From CAYWMP01 sp964459445 (lineage in GTDB: Bacteria; Desulfobacterota; DSM-4660; Desulfatiglandales; HGW-15): a stretch of DNA of 37,532 nt. The notes beneath the pieces were generated by a model that saw only the letters and a list, made by a program, of their open reading frames with translations, did not search any database and was not told where the DNA came from. Where the stretch lies: NCBI GenBank assembly GCA_964459445.1, contig CAYWMP010000039.1, positions 1-37,532 on the forward strand, in the 5' to 3' direction. Position numbers and translations under genes: made by a program. Below are positions 30,784 to 37,532 of the stretch, one piece after another. Within the stretch, counting starts at the first letter, position 1. The number at the start of each line of letters is the position of its first letter.

Positions 30784-33700
30784 AAAAGAAAGTAAACATT
30801 GTGCCATGGAAGCAGGTTTGCGTTTTACGGAAGGAGATCCGCGAGCAGGAGTTGAGTTTAGCGGATTTCGCCGTAGATTTGCACAAGGTCGTTAATGGTG
30901 CAAAAGGCGAAACACCCTTTTATTGCCACCCGCACCAGTTCTTTGCAATCACATATGCAACCGGCAATCTGCGGGAATTCTGTTCAGTCGTTTTGCGTCG
31001 TCTGGCGAAAAAAAAGGGAGGAGAATCCGTCATCAATGTGGCCCAGACCTTCGGCGGCGGCAAGTCGCATACCCTGACCGCGCTTTACTATCTAACAACA
31101 CTGGGCTCCAAGCTTCCCAAGCAAGAACGATCGGTCAGTCAGATCCTGAACCACGCACAGCTCAAAAATCCTCCGATGGCCCACGTGGCAGCCGTTTCAT
31201 TTGACAATGTTGATTGGAGACGTGGGGGTGAGGTGAAATCTCCTGATGCTCAAAAGAAGCGTTTCAGGATGCCCTGGAACCTGATTGCATGGCAGCTTCT
31301 CGGTCAAAAAGGGCTGGATATCCTCCAGCGAGACGAGTCTCAACCGGATTACGACACTCCCCCTTCTAGCGACCTTTGGGCCGAAATTCTTCAAAAAGTG
31401 GAGGAAACAGGAAAGGGTGCGCTTATCTTGATCGACGAGTTTCTGATGTGGGCCCATGATGCAGCTAGTCCGGACCCAACCGGCGAAAGTAAAAAACGGG
31501 GACCTTTCTGGTTCGAGCGGCTCAAAAACTTCTTCCAGCGTCTCTCTCAAGCGGTCGAGTCTTCGCAGTGCTCGTCCCTCGTGGTATCATTGTTAGCCAC
31601 AGATCCCGCAAAAAATGATGAAACAGGGAGGGAGATCATGCGGGCCTGCGGCGGCGGGCTGAATCGTCAAGCCTCGCTGCAATCCCCGGTTGAGAGGGAT
31701 GATCTGGCTGAGTTGCTGCGCCGGCGCCTTTTCGAAAAATATCCCCAAAACCCGGAAGATCGGAAGACCCATATCCTCGCGTTCTGGCCAAGAATGGCAG
31801 CCGTGGATCCGATACGGGCCAAATTACCGGATTCCCAAACGCGTCTTGTGGATTCCTATCCTTTTCATCCCGACCTTATTGACAGACTTTTTGGCAAATG
31901 GGTGGAATTGGATCAGTTTCAACGAACTCGCGGTGTGCTTCAAACCTTTGCTATAGCGCTACGTGATGCAGAGGAATGGGACGAGTCTCCTCTTGCAGGA
32001 CCCCAAGTGTTGCTCGCTTCACCTGGTCAGGATGGTCTCAGCGCAGCCCTTCTAAAGCTTGCGCAAGCGGCAAAGGACTCACAACGGGAGAAGAATCCTG
32101 AATGGCCCCAGAACTTAAAGACAGAATTGCCCCGATCCTTTCTTGTACAAAAAGCGGATGCGCCGACCTTGCTAGGGAGAGAAATCGAGAGCGCCTGTGT
32201 GGCCTCCTTTCTCTTTTCTCAGCCCATTGGGGAGCAGGCTGAATTGAGTGAACTTCGCTGGCTCTTGGGGGCAACATGCGATATCCCCGCGGTTTTGAAC
32301 AACGGCCTTTGCTCCTGGGCCCGCACATCCTGGTACCTGGAGGAATGTGAATCCACGGAAGCCGGCACCGGCGTTCCGAAATTCTGGAGGCTCGGCCCTA
32401 AACCCAATCTTACTCAACTTCATGATTCATACAAACGACAGGCCATGAAATATGCGAAGAATGAGTTCGATAAACTTGCCAAGACAAAATGCGATCCCCT
32501 CTGGGACAAAACCCTCGAAAACGAAGTGAACTTTCACAAGCTGCCTGAGGATCCCAACGATATTGAAGACAATGGGCGGTTCAGAATTGGTGTGCTCGGT
32601 GCGGAATATGCGGGCATCGTTGGTGAACCCCCGAAAGCTGAAGCATCCGCCTTTCTCACAACCCATTCATCACCCTCTAATGTACGCACCTATCAGAACA
32701 TTGTACTTATTGTCACACCGAGCGTCTCCGGGCTTCAACAGGCGGAGCAGCACATTGCGAGCTGGCTGGCATGGCGGGATATAAAAAGGACAGAGCAATA
32801 CAAGGAGATGGATTCAGGCCAGCAACAGATCGTAAGAAAGCGAGAGATGGACGATCTGAAAGAAGCCCGAACCGCAGTAAAAAACGCCTATGAAATCGTT
32901 ATCTATCTCCACAAGGACGGATCCCTTCAGGCAAGGAAGATCACCATGGGCGCCGAGTCGTTGCTCGCAACCCTTCTCGCTGAAAAAGAATTCCGGTTGT
33001 ATCGAGAGAGGATTGAACCTACGGCCCTAATGCCCGGTGGTCCTTCTTCAGTCTGGCCGGAGACCGATCCCTCTATCCCCGTGAAAGATCTCTATTTGGC
33101 CTTTGGCCAGCAACCACATCTTCCCAAGCTTTTAAGCAACAGGACCGTTCTCAACACCATCGAGGATGCCGTCCGGCGAGGCATTTTTGCTATGAAATGC
33201 AAGAGAAGCGACGGATCGGAACAGTGGTACTGGAAAAGCCCAATCGAAATGGCCAATTGGGATCAGGTGGGCGAAGCATGGCTCTCGGCTAGAACGACTA
33301 TAAACTCGTTGAATCCAATGGCGGTGCTGCCCTCATCTCTTAAAGGGCTCTGGCCGGAGGAGGCCGGTATCAGGCTCTCGAAACTCTGTTCTTGGTTTGA
33401 CGGGACACACTTCTTTGAAGAACAAACACTCCCTGATTATCCTCCCGAGCCGCTGCCCATCCCTAAGGCAGATTTCAGACTCGTGCATGGTGCCGTTGCA
33501 AAGGCCGTTGAAAACGGGGACATCTGGCTTGTCTTCGGGAATGAGAGCATATACGGGCAGAGGCCAACGGAAGCGCAACTTGACCCCAAGGCCGCTCTCT
33601 ATTTACCCCCCGAGCCTCTGTCCGGTATTGATTTCCTGCCGGATCGTCTTCCTGAGGGCACTTGGTCTGAAGCCGAAGAACCTGAAACCACTGTGTCAAA

Positions 33701-34100
33701 GCTTTATGCCGCAATCAAAAGCATTCGCGGCAGACCGTGGCCGGAGCGTATGTTCTTGGATGCTCTAAATTCCGCAATAGGGCAGGGATTCATGAATCGC
33801 GCAAGTGGCTCTTGTCTGATCGTGTCTTTGGCCCAGGACAGCGATGTGCACCTCCTCATCAAAGCAGATATGCCGCTACCCTCTCCACTCCCGCAACCCG
33901 GGCGGCGCATGACGTCCACTGTCTCGCTTTCAGTGAGTGAGGTCCAGACTCTAGGCGAAGAGATCGGTCACATCGCAAAACAACTCGCGGGAGCCGATCT
34001 ACAAACGGAGATCCGCATGAGTATTAAGGAAGAAAACGGGAAAAATTTGGATGAAATCAATGCCCTGCTAGAGCAGATCAAGAAAGATTGGGAATTCTGA
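30780..34100 (+). CDS. DUF499 AAA-type ATPase (defence operon)
   Basis: ATG at 30780 overlaps the methyltransferase stop (ATGA) and has GGAG upstream; this gives 1106 aa and is better than the earlier in-frame ATG at 30666, which lies deep inside the methyltransferase gene. The Walker A region is QTFGGGKSHTL with K95 and S96, and Walker B is LILIDEFLMW. The sequence matches the DUF499 family, large ATPases that accompany DUF1156 methyltransferases and helicases and are distantly related to the P-loop ATPases of Pgl/BREX systems. The C-terminal half is long and poorly characterised. It is the last gene of the operon. Confidence 0.88.
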   Translation: MKKKVNIVPWKQVCVLRKEIREQELSLADFAVDLHKVVNGAKGETPFYCHPHQFFAITYATGNLREFCSVVLRRLAKKKGGESVINVAQTFGGGKSHTLTALYYLTTLGSKLPKQERSVSQILNHAQLKNPPMAHVAAVSFDNVDWRRGGEVKSPDAQKKRFRMPWNLIAWQLLGQKGLDILQRDESQPDYDTPPSSDLWAEILQKVEETGKGALILIDEFLMWAHDAASPDPTGESKKRGPFWFERLKNFFQRLSQAVESSQCSSLVVSLLATDPAKNDETGREIMRACGGGLNRQASLQSPVERDDLAELLRRRLFEKYPQNPEDRKTHILAFWPRMAAVDPIRAKLPDSQTRLVDSYPFHPDLIDRLFGKWVELDQFQRTRGVLQTFAIALRDAEEWDESPLAGPQVLLASPGQDGLSAALLKLAQAAKDSQREKNPEWPQNLKTELPRSFLVQKADAPTLLGREIESACVASFLFSQPIGEQAELSELRWLLGATCDIPAVLNNGLCSWARTSWYLEECESTEAGTGVPKFWRLGPKPNLTQLHDSYKRQAMKYAKNEFDKLAKTKCDPLWDKTLENEVNFHKLPEDPNDIEDNGRFRIGVLGAEYAGIVGEPPKAEASAFLTTHSSPSNVRTYQNIVLIVTPSVSGLQQAEQHIASWLAWRDIKRTEQYKEMDSGQQQIVRKREMDDLKEARTAVKNAYEIVIYLHKDGSLQARKITMGAESLLATLLAEKEFRLYRERIEPTALMPGGPSSVWPETDPSIPVKDLYLAFGQQPHLPKLLSNRTVLNTIEDAVRRGIFAMKCKRSDGSEQWYWKSPIEMANWDQVGEAWLSARTTINSLNPMAVLPSSLKGLWPEEAGIRLSKLCSWFDGTHFFEEQTLPDYPPEPLPIPKADFRLVHGAVAKAVENGDIWLVFGNESIYGQRPTEAQLDPKAALYLPPEPLSGIDFLPDRLPEGTWSEAEEPETTVSKLYAAIKSIRGRPWPERMFLDALNSAIGQGFMNRASGSCLIVSLAQDSDVHLLIKADMPLPSPLPQPGRRMTSTVSLSVSEVQTLGEEIGHIAKQLAGADLQTEIRMSIKEENGKNLDEINALLEQIKKDWEF

Positions 34101-34231
34101 CCCGCGTTCCACATGGAGAATGTGGTGAAGTAAGAAAGCTATTCGCCCTTAAAAAGCTAAGTTAATGAAGAATGAAAATGGTGTTATGTTGCTGCGCGGG
34201 TGAGGAGTCAGCTTTCTGCTGAGTTAACCAC

Positions 34232-34276
34232 TGGTCAATGGTCATTTGTCATTCAAATGGAAGAAGGGTGACGAAT
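34232..34276. repeat. Dispersed repeat (GGTCAATGGTCATTTGTC type), copy 1
   Basis: This 45-base unit, which ends AAGGGTGACGAAT, recurs at 37014-37058 with about six changes. The 34101-34884 gap contains no gene; it holds this unit, the palindromes at 34422-34466 and two copies of the GTCCATAA-type repeat. Confidence 0.65.
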
Positions 34277-34421
34277 ATCAAAGGAATCAGAATTCGACAA
34301 ACGCGCAGGCCCCTCTGGAAAATACCCCAACCAAAAAAATAGGCCATTTTCAAAAGCCACTCCTGAATCGCATTCACCTATTTCAATCTCTCCCACGAGG
34401 CGGCAATTCAAAAAAAACTTG

Positions 34422-34466
34422 GCATGCAAATGATATGCATGCAAATTGAATATCGAATATTCAATT
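34422..34466. repeat. Direct repeat plus perfect palindrome
   Basis: GCATGCAAAT occurs at 34422-34431 and again at 34437-34446. The second copy runs into AATTGAATAT-CGA-ATATTCAATT (34444-34466), a perfect 10-bp inverted repeat. The layout is operator-like, but the nearest downstream gene starts 420 bases away. Confidence 0.55.
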
Positions 34467-34479
34467 CGATCTGGAGAAA

Positions 34480-34620
34480 GGGACGTCCATAAGTAAATAA
34501 GTAAAATAATGAAGCGTGTCTGTTGTCTTTCGTCCGTTGTCCGTTGCTTTTAAAGCATGGGGCAAGGAGCGAGGGATCAGCGGTCAGTTGGCAGTCGCCG
34601 GTCAGCATTCTCTGGCCAAC
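34480..34620. repeat. Dispersed GTCCATAA-type repeat, copy A
   Basis: This repeat contains GACGTCCATAAGTAAATAAG, then GTCTGTTGTCTTTCGTCCG, TTGCTTTTAAAGCATGGGGC and a run of CAGTC/GGTCAG units. Copies B (34681-34774) and C (35832-35982) follow, and a degenerate copy lies within 36918-37058. Confidence 0.7.
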
Positions 34621-34680
34621 ACCTGCCGGTGGTCAGTGACCAGTTGATACTAAGCGAGGAGCTCAAAGCATTAGGAGAAG

Positions 34681-34774
34681 GGTCCATAAATAAATAAGCA
34701 AAGTAATGGAGCGTGTCTGTTGTCTTTCGTCCGTTGTCCGTTGCTTTTAAAGCATGGGGCAATGAGCGTGGAGG
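34681..34774. repeat. Dispersed GTCCATAA-type repeat, copy B
   Basis: It is nearly identical to copy A over the first ~95 bases, including the palindromic TTTTAAAGCATGGGGCAA end, and lacks the CAGTC-rich tail. It lies ~110 bases upstream of the RHH/PIN module. Confidence 0.7.
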
Positions 34775-34884
34775 TAAGGATCATTATTAAATCAATAATG
34801 TCCTGCCATCCATTATCTGATATTGACAGGCACCCCAGATTGCAATACAATATATAAAAAAGCGATACAAGGAGGTGGGAGGCA

Positions 34885-35124
34885 ATGCCATTAAGCTTGA
34901 GAGTACCTCCGGATAAGGAGGAGTTGATAAAAAGGGCTGCAACAAAGGCTGGGAAAACCAAAACGGCGTTTGTTCTCGAGGCTGTCGATGAGAAATTGGG
35001 GATCACTAAGGATCGCGAAAAGCTCATTAGGGATCTTGCCGGCTGGATCTCTCATGATGAGGCAAATGAGCTCAGGAAATCACTCGATGTCTTCAGTAAG
35101 GTCGATGAAGAGGATTGGAATTGA
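34885..35124 (+). CDS. RHH (DUF1778/CopG-like) antitoxin
   Basis: The 79-aa protein starts LSLRVPPDKEELIKRAA, a short beta strand followed by two helices as in ribbon-helix-helix antitoxins, and ends with an acidic toxin-binding tail (VFSKVDEEDW). AAGGAGGTGGGAGG precedes the ATG. It overlaps the PIN toxin gene by four bases (TTGA), the usual coupling. It should neutralise the toxin and repress the pair's promoter. Confidence 0.82.
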   Translation: MPLSLRVPPDKEELIKRAATKAGKTKTAFVLEAVDEKLGITKDREKLIRDLAGWISHDEANELRKSLDVFSKVDEEDWN

Positions 35125-35513
35125 AACTCGTACTCGACACAAATGTCTATGCTGATTACGCGGAGGGTATTGCCGAAATTGTGGATTTCCTCGCTACCTA
35201 TGGCGAACATATTAGCATTCCATCTATTGTCGTTGGGGAACTGATGTATGGTTTCATTCATGGGAGCCGTCAACGATTCAATGAGAGAAAACTCCAGCAG
35301 TTTATCAAACGTCTTAAGGTTGAGATCATCGATGTAAATGTCGATGTTGCCAGGAAATATGCCCTCATTTATTCTTCGCTGCGAACAAAGGGTGCGAAGA
35401 TCCCAATCAACGATGTATGGATTGCGGCTTGCTGCATGGAGACGGGAGGGACATTAGTCACAAGAGATAAGCATTTTGAGTTTGTGGAGCAGATAGAATG
35501 TGTCGTGCAATAA
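35121..35513 (+). CDS. PIN-domain (VapC-like) toxin
   Basis: The PIN ribonuclease acidic residues are in place: Asp in KLVLDTNVYADY, Glu in VVGELMYG, Asp in INDVWIAA and Asp in VTRDKHF. The start must be TTG; I choose 35121 (130 aa), which overlaps the antitoxin stop and has GAAGAGG 7 bases upstream, although TTG at 35115 is also possible. VapC-type toxins cleave tRNA or rRNA when released from the antitoxin. Confidence 0.85.
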   Translation: MKLVLDTNVYADYAEGIAEIVDFLATYGEHISIPSIVVGELMYGFIHGSRQRFNERKLQQFIKRLKVEIIDVNVDVARKYALIYSSLRTKGAKIPINDVWIAACCMETGGTLVTRDKHFEFVEQIECVVQ

Positions 35514-35614
35514 CAAAGCTTCCGGGATAACCCAGTCGGAGAGGGAAGCGGCCTTAAGAAACTAATGAAGATTAAAAATGGGATTGTGTTTCTGCGAGAT
35601 TAAGTGGTCAGTAT

Positions 35615-35917
35615 TTATGTTGAATCGGATTTCCCGCGTAGGGTTGAGATTTGAGTATCGGTATCGGCTCTGAGTTCTTTTAGATCCTTCTCTAATTCAT
35701 CCAGAATGACTTCCCACACATCAAGCAGCGAGGCCTTCAACGACTCCACGACCTTTTCCGCCCCCCTATTCATTAGCCTTTCATAGCGACGATATAACCG
35801 AAACCCGAAAAAGAAATTGAGCGGGGGGCGGGGGACGTCCATTTGTAAATAAGTAACATAATGGATCGTATCTGTTGTTTTTCGTCTGTTATCCGTTGCT
35901 TCTAGAGGTTGGGGCAA
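35615..35917 (-). CDS. Doubtful small hypothetical protein
   Basis: A 100-codon frame reads on the minus strand. Its first ~28 codons lie in repeat copy C, but the rest is protein-like and helical (RLYRRYERLMNRGAEKVVE, LLDVWEVILDELEKDLKELR). It might be the truncated end of a real gene whose 5' part was replaced by the repeat. There is no clear ribosome site. I do not recognise it. Confidence 0.25.
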   Translation of the reverse strand: MPQPLEATDNRRKTTDTIHYVTYLQMDVPRPPLNFFFGFRLYRRYERLMNRGAEKVVESLKASLLDVWEVILDELEKDLKELRADTDTQISTLRGKSDST

Positions 35918-35982
35918 GAAGTATGGAGCGAAGAATCAGTAGTCAGTGGGCAGGTGCCAGTCAGCAGTTTCCGGCCAGTGGT
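35832..35982. repeat. Dispersed GTCCATAA-type repeat, copy C
   Basis: This is a more diverged copy of the repeat at 34480-34620, including the CAGTCAGTGGGCAGG-type tail. It separates the RHH/PIN pair from the AbrB/PIN pair. The remaining gap sequence (35514-35831 and 35983-36056) shows nothing further apart from the doubtful minus-strand ORF. Confidence 0.65.
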
Positions 35983-36056
35983 CGACGGTAAGTGTGCGGC
36001 ACTTTCAAAGCTTGGACCAAGGTGAGCCTATCTTTTTTGTATCTCGATGACTGGGA

Positions 36057-36090
36057 TTGACAGTTGCCAATTGGCATGTTAATTTGCCAA
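36057..36090 (+). promoter_or_regulatory. Promoter with embedded operator for the AbrB/PIN module
   Basis: TTGACA at 36057-36062 and TAATTT at 36080-36085 (17-base spacer) enclose the perfect 12-bp palindrome TGCCAATTGGCA at 36065-36076. A further half-site, TTTGCCAAA, covers the -10 region. This is the layout expected for autoregulation by the antitoxin encoded 20 bases downstream. Confidence 0.65.
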
Positions 36091-36108
36091 ACAAGGAGAA
36101 CAGCCGTT

Positions 36109-36372
36109 ATGGAAACAACCTTAGATAGATTCGGAAGGGTCGTCATCCCAAAACGGGTTCGCGACGATTTAGGTTTGCGCGCCGGCAGTGTTCTGGAAGT
36201 CAAAGAAGATGAACAGAGGATTCTACTGGAGCCCCTGCAGGAGGAGCCGCGCCTTGTGTTAAAAAAAGGTGTTCTGGTATTAACCGGAACCGCTGAGGGA
36301 GACCTTGAGGGTGCAATTCGAGCCCATCGCGAAGATCGATTGAAAAAAGCGACCTCCAGGTTGCTGAAATGA
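36109..36372 (+). CDS. AbrB/SpoVT-type (VapB-like) antitoxin
   Basis: METTLDRFGRVVIPKRVRDD followed by LGLRAGSVLEV is the swapped-hairpin AbrB DNA-binding domain. The C-terminal third, LEGAIRAHREDRLKK, would wrap the toxin. ATG at 36109 with AAGGAG upstream is chosen over an in-frame ATG at 36064, which lies inside the operator; the product is 87 aa. The stop overlaps the toxin start (ATGA). Confidence 0.87.
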   Translation: METTLDRFGRVVIPKRVRDDLGLRAGSVLEVKEDEQRILLEPLQEEPRLVLKKGVLVLTGTAEGDLEGAIRAHREDRLKKATSRLLK

Positions 36373-36803
36373 AGCTTCTATTTGATACTTCTGTGCTCGT
36401 AGCAGCAATTGTAGAGGCCCACCCGCATCATTCTCACGCCCTGCCCCAACTTCAAGATGTAAAAAGTGGCAAGCATGAGTTTTTTGTAGCAGCCCACTCG
36501 CTGGCTGAGCTTTATGCTGTTCTCACCTCTCTTCTTTTAAAGCCCAAAATCTCGCCTTTAACCGCAAGGCGTCTGATTGATGAGAATGTTATTTCTTCCG
36601 CCAATATCATTTCACTTTCTGCGGCGGACTACAAAAATACGCTGAAAGAATTGTCTGAATTGGCGCTGACGGGTGGTATTGTCTATGATGCACTCGTTGC
36701 CAAGGCGGCCAAAAAATCGCGAATCGACCGCCTCTTGACGTTCAATGCAAAAGATTTCCAGCGTGTTTGGCCTGAGGGTGAAGATGTCATACAGACCCCT
36801 TGA
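36369..36803 (+). CDS. PIN-domain (VapC-like) toxin
   Basis: The 144-aa PIN protein has KLLFDTSVLVAAIVE (first Asp), HSLAELYAVLT (Glu), GIVYDALVAKAA (Asp) and LLTFNAKDF, where Asn takes the place of the more common Asp or Arg-Asp. It is coupled to the AbrB antitoxin by a 4-base overlap. It is predicted to be an RNase that blocks translation when the antitoxin is degraded. It is not closely similar to the PIN protein at 35121-35513. Confidence 0.88.
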   Translation: MKLLFDTSVLVAAIVEAHPHHSHALPQLQDVKSGKHEFFVAAHSLAELYAVLTSLLLKPKISPLTARRLIDENVISSANIISLSAADYKNTLKELSELALTGGIVYDALVAKAAKKSRIDRLLTFNAKDFQRVWPEGEDVIQTP

Positions 36804-36917
36804 CTTTTCTGTGCGCCATAAACGCTGATTATCAACGGAAAGGGAAAAAACCTCTGAAGGAAAAATTGGTCTAAAGGAACTTACGTATTGGTGAGGGTTA
36901 GGAAATAGAGGGCCTAG

Positions 36918-37058
36918 AGTCTGTTGTCAGTCGTCGGTGGTCCGTTGCATCTGTAGCGTAAGGCGAGGAGCGTGGCGCGAAGGATGAGTCGCCAGTAAGC
37001 AGTTAGGGGCCAGCGGTCAATGGTCATTTGTCGTTCAAACGGAAAAAGGGTGACGAAT
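36918..37058. repeat. Degenerate dispersed repeat followed by GGTCAATGG-type unit, copy 2
   Basis: Positions 36918-37010 resemble the inner part of the GTCCATAA-type repeat (GTCTGTTGTCAGTCGTCGG, GTCCGTTGCATCTGTAGCG). They are followed at 37014-37058 by the second copy of the unit at 34232-34276. The rest of 36804-37147 shows no gene. Confidence 0.55.
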
Positions 37059-37147
37059 CCAAATAATGGTTTCCGCAGTCTAGACGCGTTTGCGGAGGGA
37101 TTCTGTTTCTGCTATCTTAGAGAAAATAACTCATAGGGAGGCAATCC

Positions 37148-37345
37148 GTGGCAACAATCACTGTCGAAATAGAAGAGTCAAAAGCCGTTTTGCTCCGTGA
37201 ACGAGCAGCTGGATACGGCCTCAACCCTGATCAATTCATTACTGCGTCGATAGAGGATCTTCTTGCCAAACCGGATCCTGAATTTGATGATGCAATGCGT
37301 CGAGTATTGGAAAAGAACAAGGATCTCTACAATCGCCTCGCATGA
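37148..37345 (+). CDS. Antitoxin of a Doc-type toxin-antitoxin pair
   Basis: This 65-aa protein starts at GTG with AGGGAGG upstream. It has a strand-helix start (ATITVEIEESKAVLLRERAA) and an acidic, helical tail (DDAMRRVLEKNKDLYNRLA) typical of small antitoxins encoded before death-on-curing toxins. Its stop overlaps the next start (ATGA). The DNA-binding fold is not clear from sequence alone. Confidence 0.7.
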   Translation: MATITVEIEESKAVLLRERAAGYGLNPDQFITASIEDLLAKPDPEFDDAMRRVLEKNKDLYNRLA

Positions 37346-37449
37346 TACGCTACCTTTCACTCCCAGAGGTTCTTGAACTCCACCAAGCTATAATCGTCTT
37401 ATCCGGCGGATCTTCTGGTATCAGAGTGAGAAAAGCGGCACGTCCATAA
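37342..37449 (+). pseudogene. Truncated Doc (death-on-curing) toxin
   Basis: MIRYLSLPEVLELHQAII and then SGGSSGIR match the N-terminus of Doc-family toxins, which normally continue for ~125 residues to the catalytic HPF-x-D/N-G-N motif. Here the frame diverges after GIR and stops at TAA 37447-37449 after 35 codons. The sequence that follows (TGATGAACTCGTAAAAAGTC) looks like the start of a dispersed repeat, so a rearrangement has probably cut the gene. None of the catalytic part is in the window. Confidence 0.7.
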
Positions 37450-37532
37450 TTGATGAACTCGTAAAAAGTCGTCAATATATCTAACTAATATTATTATAAA
37501 AGAGTTAAAATAAGCGTTGCCTTTTTCTCCAA

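Noticed and set aside
22206..34100. Assignment of the operon to DISARM or BREX
   Set aside because: DISARM needs DrmA/DrmB (DUF1998) proteins and BREX needs PglZ and BrxL or similar. None of these are present; only general themes (helicase, methylase, P-loop ATPase) are shared.
34232..37058. CRISPR array
   Set aside because: The repeats are long, imperfect, irregularly spaced and separated by whole genes. There are no unique spacers of constant length and no cas genes.

Overview
The window looks like chromosomal DNA of a Desulfobacterota (deltaproteobacterial) anaerobe. This is inferred from the gene families (a cobamide-type UroD-family methyltransferase, a putative selenoprotein, many toxin-antitoxin pairs), from GC near 50 percent, and from dispersed intergenic repeats of the AATCCTGTC type. 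No rRNA, tRNA or CRISPR array was seen.

Region 1 (1-3.7 kb): a repeat copy and a decayed ORF, then three same-strand genes for exported proteins: an unknown protein with a possible lectin-like C-terminal half, a beta-propeller glycosidase-like protein, and an endonuclease/exonuclease/phosphatase-fold protein.

Region 2 (4.0-18.9 kb): a neutral-lipid and inclusion locus. It encodes a wax ester synthase/diacylglycerol acyltransferase, an iron-dependent alcohol dehydrogenase fused to an SCP2 lipid-binding domain, and a 693-aa protein whose C-terminal half resembles cyanobacterial acyl-ACP reductase, including the catalytic Cys. Together these could run acyl thioester -> fatty aldehyde -> fatty alcohol -> wax ester. 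Around them are a small protein that shares a Cys3His motif with the wax synthase tail, a PhaR-type granule regulator, a phasin-like protein with 22-residue apolipoprotein-like repeats, an acyl-CoA-binding protein, a DGAT2/PlsC-like acyltransferase and two serine hydrolases. A peroxiredoxin-like gene at 10890-11432 is interrupted by an in-frame TGA at the active-site position, followed at once by a hairpin with SECIS features; it is very likely a selenoprotein. Its promoter is almost identical, including an internal dyad, to the promoter of the phasin-like/PhaR operon, which suggests joint control.

Region 3 (18.9-22.2 kb): small and decaying genes (an amber-interrupted ORF, a frameshifted DUF4258 toxin with an intact YgiT-type antitoxin), a UroD-family methyltransferase, and repeats.

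Region 4 (22.2-34.1 kb): a four-gene presumed anti-phage operon: HTH-SNF2 helicase-DUF3883, AlbA_2/Schlafen-like ATP-binding protein, DUF1156 DNA methyltransferase and DUF499 ATPase. A palindrome directly in front of the first start codon suggests autoregulation by its HTH domain.

Region 5 (34.1-37.5 kb): three toxin-antitoxin modules (RHH/PIN, AbrB/PIN, and an antitoxin with a truncated Doc toxin), separated by copies of dispersed repeats. Regions 3 to 5 together have the look of a defence island.
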